This document shows, piece by piece, positions 43,034 to 51,486 of a stretch of 64,000 nt of DNA (its first letter is position 1; every line of letters starts with the position of its first letter). The translations under genes were made by a program, and so were the position numbers. Source of the DNA: Nocardia sp. NBC_01730 (GTDB lineage: Bacteria; Actinomycetota; Actinomycetes; Mycobacteriales; Mycobacteriaceae). The DNA is taken from assembly GCF_035920445.1 (NCBI RefSeq), contig NZ_CP109162.1:1178001-1242000 (forward strand). Direction: 5' to 3'. The notes beneath the pieces are model-generated. The model worked only from the letters and a program-made list of their open reading frames with translations. It was not told the origin of the DNA and did no database searches.

Positions 43034-44283
43034 CCGCCAAGGCGCAGCTAAGAACGCGCACCCTTCTCGTCGCGGCCACGCTGACTACTGCACTTTGTCT
43101 TGTCGGAGGAACCATCGCCGTAGGGCCCGCATCCGCCGTACCGATCGGGCCAGGATGCCCAGCGCTGTATGTGCTCGGCGTTCAAGGCACCGGCCAATCC
43201 TCTCCGACCGCGGACCCGCTGGCCGACACTGGAGTCGTCGGAGCGCTCATCGCACCGGTTCTGTCCGCTGCCCCTGCCCTGGTGCAGCGCAGCTACATCC
43301 CCTACAGTGCGGGGTTCGGCGGCGCAGTCCCCGGCGGCGGGCCTGACCCCTACGTCGTGTCGGTGACCGACGCGCGCAACCAGCTCGACGCCGCCGCCCG
43401 CCAAATCACTGATACCTGCCCGGACACGTTGATCGCCGGAATCGGTTATTCCCAAGGCGCGCAGGCTGTATCGAGCTTCGCCCGTGACGTCGGCGCCGGT
43501 GCAGGTCCGATCGCACCCGAACGTGTCGCCGGGATAGCACTCTACGCACACCCGGACCGGTCCCCGGACGCACCGATATTCCCCGGACGGCCAGGACAAA
43601 CTGTGCCCGACGCAGCCCCCGGCACCAGCGGTGCCGCCGTCGCGGGCATCGTGATCCCCAATCCGCCCGCCGGTGGCGGCGGAATCGCGGACGGAGCCAC
43701 CAGCTACGGCGCACTGACCGGCCGCGTCGCCGATATCTGCACCGACGGCGACCTGGCGTGCTCGGCTCCGGATCGGGCCGCATTGCTACGCGTCGGGGCC
43801 GAGATCGCGGCTCAAGCGAACCTGCGAGATCCATTCGCCGCCATCGGATCTCTCAACGCCCTGTTCTCCACAGCAATGGGCGATGCCTGGACCACGGTCG
43901 TGCTCAACGACTTTCAGGTCGGACCCGGGAATGTCGACTACGCTCCGCAACTCGGTCTAGCGGGGCGGTTGATCGACGCCGCCGACCCGCGCACCCCGGC
44001 ACCGACTGTCGAGGCGATCGGCGCAGCGACTGTGCGGTGGAACGAGATCACCGCCACCATCGCCGGAAGCCCAATCATCTTGCTCCCCAAACTGATCGGC
44101 CAACTCGGCGCGGCTTGGGGGCAGTTCGGCGCAGACAACGCCGACTTACTCAATCCAGCGGTGTGGGTCCACTACGCCGACACCGTGGCCCGCCACAACA
44201 ACTACGCGATCAACGGTCAACTCAACTCGGGCATCGCGTGGATGGTCGCACTCGCCCGCGACATCGCAGGGAGCCGACGATGA
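43030..44283 (+). CDS. Cutinase-family serine hydrolase, secreted
   Basis: A 417-residue protein with a signal peptide (LLVAATLTTALCLVGGTIAV). The cutinase core keeps the nucleophile motif GYSQGAQA near residue 143, and the CTDGDLAC segment near 240 supplies the expected Asp. A C-terminal extension of about 170 residues is longer than in ordinary cutinases (about 220). Mycobacterial cutinase-like proteins hydrolyse esters and lipids at the cell surface. In this operon it may locally open the mycolate layer for DNA transfer (inference). Start and stop overlap both neighbours by ATGA. Confidence 0.8.
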   Translation: MTAKAQLRTRTLLVAATLTTALCLVGGTIAVGPASAVPIGPGCPALYVLGVQGTGQSSPTADPLADTGVVGALIAPVLSAAPALVQRSYIPYSAGFGGAVPGGGPDPYVVSVTDARNQLDAAARQITDTCPDTLIAGIGYSQGAQAVSSFARDVGAGAGPIAPERVAGIALYAHPDRSPDAPIFPGRPGQTVPDAAPGTSGAAVAGIVIPNPPAGGGGIADGATSYGALTGRVADICTDGDLACSAPDRAALLRVGAEIAAQANLRDPFAAIGSLNALFSTAMGDAWTTVVLNDFQVGPGNVDYAPQLGLAGRLIDAADPRTPAPTVEAIGAATVRWNEITATIAGSPIILLPKLIGQLGAAWGQFGADNADLLNPAVWVHYADTVARHNNYAINGQLNSGIAWMVALARDIAGSRR

Positions 44284-45422
44284 CCGACCCCAGTACCTTC
44301 GACGACTTCTACACCAACCCCGCCATCGACTTCGCCCCCCGACCGGGCGAAATCTTACGTCGTCGCGCCGTCGGCACGCCACTACTGCGCGGTGCGAACA
44401 GGGCATGGCAACTCCTCTACGCCACCCGTACCGCGTTCAGCGCCCCGATCGCGGCCTCGGGAATCGTGATCGCTCCAGACCACGGCGAAGCCGCCGGTAC
44501 GGGCCCGATCCTGTTGTACTACCCGAGCTTTCACGGACTGGGCGGGCGCTGCGCACCGTCGCAACTGCTGGCGGGGGAGGGCAGCGAACCGGAATCGGAG
44601 TTCATCACAACCGCGCTCGATCGCGGGTGGACGGTGGCGGTGCCTGATGGGCAATGTCTCGGCGTGACCGGGCTTGGGCCGCATGCGTTCCTGGCTGGAA
44701 AGGCCGCCGCGCACGCCGTGCTCGACCTGGCCAGAGCGGTGAGGGCCCTGCCGGAAACGGACTCCGACGAAGCCCCGTGTGCGGTATGGGGATATGCCGA
44801 CGGCGGACGTGCGGCGATCTGGGCGGCCGAACAGCAGCCGCACTATGCCCCGGAACTCGACCTGCGTGGCGTGGCGGCCGGTGCCGTCGTCGCCGATCCG
44901 GGCGCACTGATCCCGGAGATCGACGGCGGGGCGTGGTCGGGTCTGATTCTGGGCGGGCTGATTGGGCTGGGCCGCGCCTATGCCCACTTGCCGGTTGGAC
45001 ACATCCTCACTGACGACGGCTACCAGGCGATCGAGCACGCCCAAACCTTGGACGCCGCAGCGCTGCTGGCCACCTACCGGAATACACCGCTAGCGCGGTG
45101 GTGCGAGAGACCCGACCCCTGGAACGACCCCATGTGGCGATATGTCCTCGACAGCGAGACCAGCGCGCGCGAAACCCCACAGGTGCCCGTGCACCTGTAC
45201 CACGGCACCGAGGACGCGCTCGTTCCGGTCGCGATGGGGCGGAGCGTGTTCGCTGAATACCGCTCCCGCGGAGTCGATGTGAGCTGGCGCGAATACACCA
45301 GCAGCCACCTCGGCGCGGCTACCGCCGGCTCGACCGAAGCCGTCGCGCGGCTGACCAGCTACCTGGCACGGCGCCCCCCACTCGCCACCCGCGCGGCCCC
45401 ACCCGGCCCGCAGACCACCTGA
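44280..45422 (+). CDS. Lipase-family alpha/beta hydrolase lacking the nucleophile Ser
   Basis: A 380-residue protein starting at the ATG that overlaps the cutinase stop. It follows the secretory lipase (LIP) family: RTAFSAPIAASGIVIAPD near the start, the YYPSFHGLGG strand, and C-terminal HGTEDALVPV and SSHLGAA carrying Asp and His. The elbow normally read GYSQGG is here GYADGG (gga tat gcc gac ggc), so the catalytic serine is Ala. No signal peptide is seen. If the alignment holds, it is a pseudoenzyme with a binding or structural role next to an intact cutinase. Confidence 0.7.
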   Translation: MTDPSTFDDFYTNPAIDFAPRPGEILRRRAVGTPLLRGANRAWQLLYATRTAFSAPIAASGIVIAPDHGEAAGTGPILLYYPSFHGLGGRCAPSQLLAGEGSEPESEFITTALDRGWTVAVPDGQCLGVTGLGPHAFLAGKAAAHAVLDLARAVRALPETDSDEAPCAVWGYADGGRAAIWAAEQQPHYAPELDLRGVAAGAVVADPGALIPEIDGGAWSGLILGGLIGLGRAYAHLPVGHILTDDGYQAIEHAQTLDAAALLATYRNTPLARWCERPDPWNDPMWRYVLDSETSARETPQVPVHLYHGTEDALVPVAMGRSVFAEYRSRGVDVSWREYTSSHLGAATAGSTEAVARLTSYLARRPPLATRAAPPGPQTT

Positions 45423-45425
45423 ATA

Positions 45426-45467
45426 GCCTGCCCGCACCCTGGACCCCTTGCTGGCGCGCGGGCAGGC
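45426..45467. terminator. Inverted repeat after the lipase-like gene
   Basis: GCCTGCCCGC and its reverse complement (10-bp stem, 22-base loop) lie directly after the stop of the lipase-like gene, before the second cutinase gene. Possible attenuator. Confidence 0.4.
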
Positions 45468-45496
45468 CCCCAGCACACGAATTGAGGTGAAACCCT

Positions 45497-46981
45497 ATGC
45501 ATTCCAACAACTTCGAAGCCAGCATATCGCGTGCCGCCGCAGCGGCATTGGCGTTGGTCATCGTGTCAGTAGCAGGTGCGAGCACCGTGCACGCCGACAC
45601 CGATGTCCCGCTCGGAGCGAAATGCCCGAGCTTGTATGCGCTGGGAGTGCAAGGCACTGAGGAGGGGGCCCAGGAGGCGGGGATCTCCAGTGACTCCGGC
45701 GCGCTCGGGCAAATGTTCGGTCCACTCGCCGCCGCGGCGGGGGACCTCCTCCAGCGCGCCTACGTTCCCTATGGGAGCGGTCAGGACGGGACCGCCTTGC
45801 CATACGACGACGCTGTCACCGCCACCACCGAGGACCTGGAACAGATGGCCGCGCAGGTCGTGACACGCTGCCCCGACACGAAAATCGCCGCCGCCGGATA
45901 CGCTCAGGGCGCGCCCGCGGTCGCGGCATTCGCCGCACGCGTCGGAGCCGGAAACGCGAGGATCGGCGCGGACCAGGTTGCCGGGATCGCGTTGCTGGCC
46001 AATCCGAACCGCGCCACCGATACCCCGGTCCTGCCGGGCCGTCCCGGCGCCACAATTCCCTCAGCCGCGCCGGGGACAGCGGGGCAGTCCGTCGCCGCGA
46101 TAAAGCTGTTGAACCCGGCATTGTCCGGTGCCGGGATCGCCGCCCCAACGACGAATGGGTATGGCGCGTTGGTGGGGAGGGTCGCGGACCTGTGCGTCGC
46201 CGGCGACGCCACTTGCGATGCCCCCGCCGGAGGAAGGCTGGCAACTGCCGCGGCGAACATCGCTGGCCGTTCGGACTTGCGCGACCCTATCGCGGCGGTG
46301 TCCACGATCGCCCAAGCGTTGGCGTCGACGGTGTACACCACCGCCGTGAATGTGGTTAACGAGGACCTGGCCGGCACCAGCTTGGACCAGCTGTCCTACC
46401 AACCGGCTAAACCGCTCGGTCAGCGCCTCGCCGAAGCCTCCAATCCGGCCACCGCACCGCCGGGACCCGACGATGCTCTGGCGGCACTGTTCAAGATCGG
46501 CACTATCGGCCTGAACGCGGTGGTGTCTGTGGCGCAGAAGGTGTTCACCCCAGCAACCGTCGCCGAATTGGCGACGGTCGGCATGGCCAATCCTTGGGCC
46601 GCCGTCGCCGCGCTCGGCGCGAAACTCGCCACCGCCGTCGTCGAGTTGGTTCCGCCTCAGACCGCGAGTCGCTGGATCAACGAGGCGTTCACCGCGATCA
46701 CCGGCACCATCACCGACCGCAGCGAGCTCTACACCCTGGCCAGCTCCGCGCAATACAGCGACACGACCGGCCGACACGACTCCTACCAGACCGTTTCAAC
46801 AACACCGGACGGGCGCTCGGCGCTCACCGCGACAGCCGACTGGTTCACCGCACTCGCCCGCGACCTCGCCGCCACCGCAACGTCGAGGACCCCACCACTT
46901 CCCGAGACCAGCACGCCGACCACGGCACCAACAACCACGCCCGCCGCGCCGACATCTACCGCATTGACCAGCGGCCCCTGA
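45497..46981 (+). CDS. Cutinase-family protein with Ser-to-Ala in the nucleophile motif
   Basis: A 494-residue paralogue of the cutinase at 43030: signal peptide (AAAAALALVIVSVAGAST), LYALGVQGTEEGAQ start, and shared segments such as VAGIALLANPNRATDTPVLP. The elbow is GYAQGAPA (gga tac gct cag) where the first paralogue has GYSQGAQA. A long C-terminal region follows, ending in a Thr/Pro-rich tail (about 465-494). It is likely catalytically dead but retained, perhaps as a surface or assembly factor. ATG at 45497 is preceded by a GAGGTG site. Confidence 0.75.
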   Translation: MHSNNFEASISRAAAAALALVIVSVAGASTVHADTDVPLGAKCPSLYALGVQGTEEGAQEAGISSDSGALGQMFGPLAAAAGDLLQRAYVPYGSGQDGTALPYDDAVTATTEDLEQMAAQVVTRCPDTKIAAAGYAQGAPAVAAFAARVGAGNARIGADQVAGIALLANPNRATDTPVLPGRPGATIPSAAPGTAGQSVAAIKLLNPALSGAGIAAPTTNGYGALVGRVADLCVAGDATCDAPAGGRLATAAANIAGRSDLRDPIAAVSTIAQALASTVYTTAVNVVNEDLAGTSLDQLSYQPAKPLGQRLAEASNPATAPPGPDDALAALFKIGTIGLNAVVSVAQKVFTPATVAELATVGMANPWAAVAALGAKLATAVVELVPPQTASRWINEAFTAITGTITDRSELYTLASSAQYSDTTGRHDSYQTVSTTPDGRSALTATADWFTALARDLAATATSRTPPLPETSTPTTAPTTTPAAPTSTALTSGP

Positions 46982-46983
46982 AC

Positions 46984-47059
46984 CCCTTCGGGCGGAGCCG
47001 AATCCTCAGACGTACCCAACCCGTTTGCTGATTCTCCCCTGGCACACCCGCCCGAAGGG
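46984..47059. repeat. Long-spaced 12-bp inverted repeat
   Basis: CCCTTCGGGCGG at 46984-46995 and its exact reverse complement at 47048-47059 frame the gap between the second cutinase and the next gene. It could fold in the mRNA as a weak terminator or processing site. Confidence 0.4.
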
Positions 47060-47096
47060 CCCCACACCAACGAGACCGAGGAGGTGAATACCCCGA

Positions 47097-47813
47097 ATGC
47101 CGAACAACCACACCGAACCCGACATCAGTGAGGAACAGGGCCGGGGATGGCTCCAATCACCCAAACCGGTTGCCCTGCAACCAGTTACGCCCCAGGGCGA
47201 CGCAACGTCGCCGAGTGGCGATAGCGAATGGCAGTGGATCAACCAGCAACCTCCTCCTCCACCACCACCGCTGACCATCCACGCAGCCCGCAGACGGATT
47301 CCCCGGCGGGTGTGGATCGGACTCGGAACCACACTGAGTGTCGCCGCTGTGCTGGTCGGCACAGCAATCAACTCGATCACGAACCAGCCGGAGACGATCA
47401 CAGCAATACCGACCCTGACCGCCGGGCCACCGACAACAACAGCGCCAGCCAGCACGGCGTGCGCGGGGCTGTCCGGACAAGCCGTCACCGATACCGCGGG
47501 CGGCAACGACAGCCTGACCGGCGTGATCGCCGCGTTCGAGCACGCCTACTACGTGCAGCGCAGCGCCGAAGCCGCGCTACGACTGGTCGCCCCACAAGCC
47601 GGGCTCGCACCCGAGGCGCTGGCGGCGGGAATCGCTTCGGTACCGACCGGCACCACGCACTGCGTGGCGATCACCGCGATCACCGATGACACCGCCGACG
47701 TGCATCTGGTCGAACGCCACCCCGACGGCGCGCGCACCGACTACCTGCAGCTGGTCAACGTCCGTCACGAGGCCGGTGCCGTGGTCATCACCAACATCCA
47801 GAAGCGGGGCTGA
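47097..47813 (+). CDS. Single-pass membrane protein, possible VirB8-like subunit
   Basis: A 238-residue protein. A cytoplasmic N-terminus with a poly-Pro stretch (residues 51-57) leads to a basic RRIPRRVWIG anchor, one transmembrane helix (GLGTTLSVAAVLVGTAI), a Thr/Pro linker and an exported domain of about 120 residues (CAGLSGQAVTDTAGG ... AAFEHAYYVQRSAEAALRLV). This topology with a small alpha/beta exported domain is that of VirB8/TcpC-type conjugation proteins. The match is by layout only. It precedes the Walker-A protein by 3 bp. Confidence 0.55.
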   Translation: MPNNHTEPDISEEQGRGWLQSPKPVALQPVTPQGDATSPSGDSEWQWINQQPPPPPPPLTIHAARRRIPRRVWIGLGTTLSVAAVLVGTAINSITNQPETITAIPTLTAGPPTTTAPASTACAGLSGQAVTDTAGGNDSLTGVIAAFEHAYYVQRSAEAALRLVAPQAGLAPEALAAGIASVPTGTTHCVAITAITDDTADVHLVERHPDGARTDYLQLVNVRHEAGAVVITNIQKRG

Positions 47814-47816
47814 GCG

Positions 47817-48476
47817 ATGAGCGCCGCACCGCTGCACCTGCGTACGGACATCCAAAAGCAAGGCCACCGCTTGGACCCGGGCACCGTCACGGCGCCCGCG
47901 CTGGACCGGCTGGCACCGGTACGGGAGACACCGTTGTCGACCACCGGTGCGCATCCGCCGCTGTTCGCGGTACTGGGTGCCCACGGCGGGGCCGGGACCT
48001 CGACACTGGCGCAATGGTGGGCACCGGCCGCCGACACCGGCCTGGCGTGGCCCGCATCACCCCGCACCACCCAGAAGGTGATCGTGGCCGCCCGGCTGTG
48101 CATGCCGGGCCTGACCGCAGCTGCCGATCGCCTGCGCGAGTGGCACGCCGGACTCGCCCCCGACGGCGTGCAGGTGATCGGGCTCGTGCTCACCGCGGCT
48201 CGTCCGGGGAAGGTTCCGGCACTCGTGCGCCGCTATCGCGCGGTGGTCGCCGAACTGGTCGAACACCTCTACGAGATCAGCTGGCACGACGAACTCGTCG
48301 TGCGCGAACTCGCCGAACTGGCCCAATACATGCCGTTCGACCGTGCGCCGCGACGTCGCTCTCGGCTACAGGAGGCCGTCCCGGCCGACGTGTACCGCGC
48401 CGGAGCCCACATCATCACTCACCTCGCCGCTCGCACTGAGGCTGCGGCACAACAAGATTCGGAGAACAGGCCATGA
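47817..48476 (+). CDS. P-loop protein (MinD/ParA-like, DUF6668 type)
   Basis: A 219-residue protein with a Walker A-like loop near residue 55 (GAHGGAGTSTLAQW), a switch-like strand (VIVAARLCMPGL) and VIGLVLTAARPGKVP, the pattern of deviant-Walker ATPases with a shortened fold. A C-terminal basic helix (RAPRRRSRLQEA) could bind DNA or membrane. From memory this matches DUF6668-type proteins found in actinobacterial conjugation loci. It may place the transfer machinery. Its stop overlaps the next start. Confidence 0.6.
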   Translation: MSAAPLHLRTDIQKQGHRLDPGTVTAPALDRLAPVRETPLSTTGAHPPLFAVLGAHGGAGTSTLAQWWAPAADTGLAWPASPRTTQKVIVAARLCMPGLTAAADRLREWHAGLAPDGVQVIGLVLTAARPGKVPALVRRYRAVVAELVEHLYEISWHDELVVRELAELAQYMPFDRAPRRRSRLQEAVPADVYRAGAHIITHLAARTEAAAQQDSENRP

Positions 48477-48769
48477 CCACCGCCCAAGCGGTCGGCGAGG
48501 CGCTGACTGTCCTCGCCCAGGAAATCAAAATCACCCCGATCGAGCCACCTGGATCGAAAAAGCTCGTCAACCTGGTCAATTACCTGTCCTGGATGGTCAT
48601 GCTCGCCGGGATCGCCTCCCTCATCTACGCAGGCGGAAAATTCGGGTGGGAGCGATTCCACGGTGGCGCTGTCGAATCTCCCAAGATCATCCTCGGCGCT
48701 CTGGTCGGCGGCATCATCGCCACCAGCGCCGGAACGATCATGAACGCCGTCGTCACCGGAGGCGCATAG
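48473..48769 (+). CDS. VirB2/TrbC-like small membrane protein
   Basis: A 98-residue protein with two hydrophobic helices (YLSWMVMLAGIASLIYAGG and IILGALVGGIIATSAGTIM) separated by a short basic loop (GWERFHGG). Size and topology match VirB2/TrbC pilin-like proteins of conjugation systems. The N-terminal 35 residues are soluble. It overlaps the previous gene by ATGA and has a shorter look-alike at 49779. Confidence 0.6.
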   Translation: MTTAQAVGEALTVLAQEIKITPIEPPGSKKLVNLVNYLSWMVMLAGIASLIYAGGKFGWERFHGGAVESPKIILGALVGGIIATSAGTIMNAVVTGGA

Positions 48770-48771
48770 CG

Positions 48772-49785
48772 ATGCGCCGCTTGCCGATTCCTCCCCAATG
48801 CTCCACCGCCACATCGAGCGGCATTCCTGGATTCGGTGGCCCGTGGATCTCGGAAAGCGGATTTCCCACCGCCTCTATCACGGCGCGGGAAAAGCGCACC
48901 ACCAGCCACCTCAACGCCAGCCCGCTGACCGTCGAGGGCCCCGACGGGACACCGCTGTCGGCGAGCCGTCTCGGCGCGGCCTCGCCGCCAGCGAGCGTGT
49001 TGTATGTCCACGGTGCTCTCACTCAATCGACCTACTGGACGCCCCTGATCGAGTACGTACACCAACGCCTCGACGGTGGCATCGCCCAGATCGTCTACGA
49101 CCAGCGCGGGCATGGTGCATCAAAGTCGCAGGCTCCCAACGCAGGAATCACCTTGCCGGTGTATGTCGATGACCTCGACGCTGTCCTGGCGCACGCGCAC
49201 GGCGCGGTGGTGCTGGTGGCGCACTCGGTGGGTTCGCTACTGATACAGGCATGGGCCGCGCAATACCCGCACCGCGCTCGCGCGGTAACCGGCATCGTGC
49301 TGTTCAACGGCTGCCCCGAATTCCCCTACCTCCCAGCGCTATCGGACGTCGACCTCACTGGAAGCCGCTACCGAAAGCGGGGACTCCAGGTGGTTGAGGA
49401 ACTACTGACCTACCTCTACGAGCCACCGGCACGCTATGGGTTGTCACGCCGCCACCTGTTCGGCACAGCCGAACGCAACGCGCGCAGCGGAAACTTCGAA
49501 ACATCCCCGGCTGGTGTGGCCCTCTACCGCGATGCGAGCTTGACCAGTGAAACGGCGAGAACCCTGCGCAGGGTCCCGACCTGGGTGATGACCGGGCAAC
49601 TCGACCCGGTGGTCGACCCGCGCAGGTCCCAGCACCTGGCCGAACAGGTCTGGGGCGAGTACGTCAGCGTCCCCGGCGCCGGGCATTCCCTCCCGTACGT
49701 CGATCCGGTTACGGCGAGTGAACCGATTCTGGCCGCACTCGAGGTCGCCTACCGCAGCCAACAGCAGGACGGCGGCCCATGGTGA
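48772..49785 (+). CDS. Alpha/beta hydrolase
   Basis: A 337-residue protein starting two bases after the previous stop. The alpha/beta hydrolase features are intact: oxyanion loop HGALTQSTYW, DQRGHGAS, nucleophile in VAHSVGSL, Asp in GQLDPVVDPRR, His in GAGHSLPYVDP. It resembles small ester or lactone hydrolases. No signal peptide. Unlike two other hydrolase-like proteins here it keeps the full triad. Its place inside the transfer operon suggests a role in the element; substrate unknown. Confidence 0.75.
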   Translation: MRRLPIPPQCSTATSSGIPGFGGPWISESGFPTASITAREKRTTSHLNASPLTVEGPDGTPLSASRLGAASPPASVLYVHGALTQSTYWTPLIEYVHQRLDGGIAQIVYDQRGHGASKSQAPNAGITLPVYVDDLDAVLAHAHGAVVLVAHSVGSLLIQAWAAQYPHRARAVTGIVLFNGCPEFPYLPALSDVDLTGSRYRKRGLQVVEELLTYLYEPPARYGLSRRHLFGTAERNARSGNFETSPAGVALYRDASLTSETARTLRRVPTWVMTGQLDPVVDPRRSQHLAEQVWGEYVSVPGAGHSLPYVDPVTASEPILAALEVAYRSQQQDGGPW

Positions 49786-50012
49786 TCGCCAAACCGCTTC
49801 CTGCACATGTTCTTTCGCCGATCACGCAGCTGCTGGGCTACCTGGCGTGGTTCGTGCTGCTGCTGTGCATCGCCCGCGCGGTGTGGGTCGGCGGGCAACT
49901 GGCAATCCGGCTCTACCGCGAAGAAGCCATCGAAGGACTCCTCGGCGCCCTCCTCGGCGCGGCGCTACTCGGGTCGGCCAACTCGATCGCTATCGCCGTC
50001 CTTCCCACCTGA
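49779..50012 (+). CDS. Second VirB2-like small membrane protein
   Basis: A 77-residue protein with two helices (LLGYLAWFVLLLCIARAVWV and GLLGALLGAALLGSANSIAI) and a charged turn (RLYREEAIE). It resembles the 98-residue protein at 48473 in topology and spacing. It overlaps the hydrolase stop. Could be a second pilin-like or VirB3-like subunit. Confidence 0.5.
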   Translation: MVIAKPLPAHVLSPITQLLGYLAWFVLLLCIARAVWVGGQLAIRLYREEAIEGLLGALLGAALLGSANSIAIAVLPT

Positions 50013-50027
50013 ACTCAGGAGAACACA

Positions 50028-50663
50028 GTGAAACTCCCACGAACCCAACGCATCGCAGCACTCGTGGTGCTCGCTTGCGCCCCGGCGATCGCCGCCAGCC
50101 TGCTCGGCTGCGGTACCGACAACACCGGCCACAACGTCGAACCAAACTCGACCCTGACCGCGATCACACCCACCAGGCTGGGCTGGCAACCATTCCAAGG
50201 TGTCGACCTTCCCGTCGCCGAACAAGGGCCGCGCCACAGCGATGGAGCCGTAGCGACCGGATTCGACCATTCACCGGCCGGTGCAGCGCTGGCGGCGATC
50301 CACGCGACGGTACGGATGTCGATCGCCTCCGACACCCAATGGACCGCAGTCGGGCAACGCATGCTCGCGCCAGGCCCAAGCCGAGACACCTGGGCCACGG
50401 CACGCGCCCAAATCTCGATCACCGCCCCGATCACCAGTGGTGCGCCGAAAGTCCTCGGCTACCTGATTCCCCGCTACAGCCCCGACGCCACCGACGTCGC
50501 CATCTACACAATCCACCCCGACAACTCCGTCACATGTAACAGCACCCACGTTCTCTGGCAAGGCGACGACTGGCACTTGCTGCTACCAGAGCACCTAACC
50601 GCCGGCCCGGTGACTGCCATCGCAGCGCCGCCAGCCGACGTGGTCGCGCTTACACCGCGTTGA
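50028..50663 (+). CDS. Lipoprotein with VirB8/NTF2-like motif
   Basis: A 211-residue protein, ATG with AGGAG upstream, lipobox SLLGC at about 29-33 after a hydrophobic signal. Its core shares a clear pattern with the next gene: W-P/G-G-x-x-LPV, then DGAVATGFDHSPAGAALAAI, and R-x-x-x-A-x-D-x-x-W. This indicates one family of exported proteins, of NTF2/VirB8-like size (inference). Probably part of the cell-envelope portion of the secretion channel. Confidence 0.55.
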   Translation: MKLPRTQRIAALVVLACAPAIAASLLGCGTDNTGHNVEPNSTLTAITPTRLGWQPFQGVDLPVAEQGPRHSDGAVATGFDHSPAGAALAAIHATVRMSIASDTQWTAVGQRMLAPGPSRDTWATARAQISITAPITSGAPKVLGYLIPRYSPDATDVAIYTIHPDNSVTCNSTHVLWQGDDWHLLLPEHLTAGPVTAIAAPPADVVALTPR

Positions 50664-50676
50664 GGAGGGGTATCGA

Positions 50677-51486
50677 ATGATGAAATCTCATCGACTGCTG
50701 ATCATCCTGCTCGCCGGTATCACCGCCGTTGTGGTCGCTGCTTTCGTGCTGACCGTCACCAGCGACACTGGTCGCCGCGATATCCCTGCCAGTCCCGGCG
50801 GTATGGCTCTGCCGACCGAGCGGACCTTCCCTGATCTGCCCCCCGCCGCAGCGCAGCTACCGCCGACCACGGACGTCTTCGGCAACCGCCTCGAAGTGCC
50901 GAATGCCGAATCCGGTGTTGCCCTCCTACAAGACTCCGCCACGCGCCCCGATCCCGCCCGGTCGGACAACTTGACCGCTGCGCCTGCGCGGATGCAGTGG
51001 CAGCGCGGCTGGGGAGGTGCCGCGCTGCCGGTGTCAGGCAGCGACGGACCAGAGCGCATTCACGACGGCATCGCGACCGGATTCGCCCATACACCCCAAG
51101 GCGCTGCCCTGGCCGCCTGCGACGCGCTCGCTCGCGCACTGTCCGCACCCGACGGTGTCTGGCAAAAAGTGGTGCGTGAGCGTTACTACGGGGGCGGTCA
51201 GGCGCTGCTCGACAGGTTCAGCCGCTCACGGGCACGCACTCCCGGGGCCGCACGCTACGTTGTGGTCCCCGACGGAATCCGGATCCAGCCCGGTTATCGC
51301 GATGACCTCGCGGTGGTTCAGTTCGCCACGCGTGGTCAATTCGGCTACACGATCGCGACCTGGCCGATGGCCTGGATCGACGGCGACTGGCGCGTTCGAG
51401 TACCCGAAGACATCGAAATACTCTGGGGTCCAGGCACTTACACTGCAACCCTGACCGGCTTCGGGTCCTGGAAGACCGTGTCATGA
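50677..51486 (+). CDS. Membrane-anchored paralogue of the lipoprotein upstream
   Basis: A 269-residue protein with ATG after GAGGAGGGG, one N-terminal helix (LLIILLAGITAVVVAAFVL), a Pro-rich linker (about 40-105), then the shared pattern: GGAALPVSGSDGPERIHDGI, ATGFAHTPQGAALAACDALA, and APDGVWQKVV. The C-terminus has several beta strands (FGYTIATWPMAWIDGDWRVR). Likely a VirB8-type scaffold subunit working with its lipoprotein neighbour. Its stop overlaps the channel gene. Confidence 0.55.
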   Translation: MMKSHRLLIILLAGITAVVVAAFVLTVTSDTGRRDIPASPGGMALPTERTFPDLPPAAAQLPPTTDVFGNRLEVPNAESGVALLQDSATRPDPARSDNLTAAPARMQWQRGWGGAALPVSGSDGPERIHDGIATGFAHTPQGAALAACDALARALSAPDGVWQKVVRERYYGGGQALLDRFSRSRARTPGAARYVVVPDGIRIQPGYRDDLAVVQFATRGQFGYTIATWPMAWIDGDWRVRVPEDIEILWGPGTYTATLTGFGSWKTVS

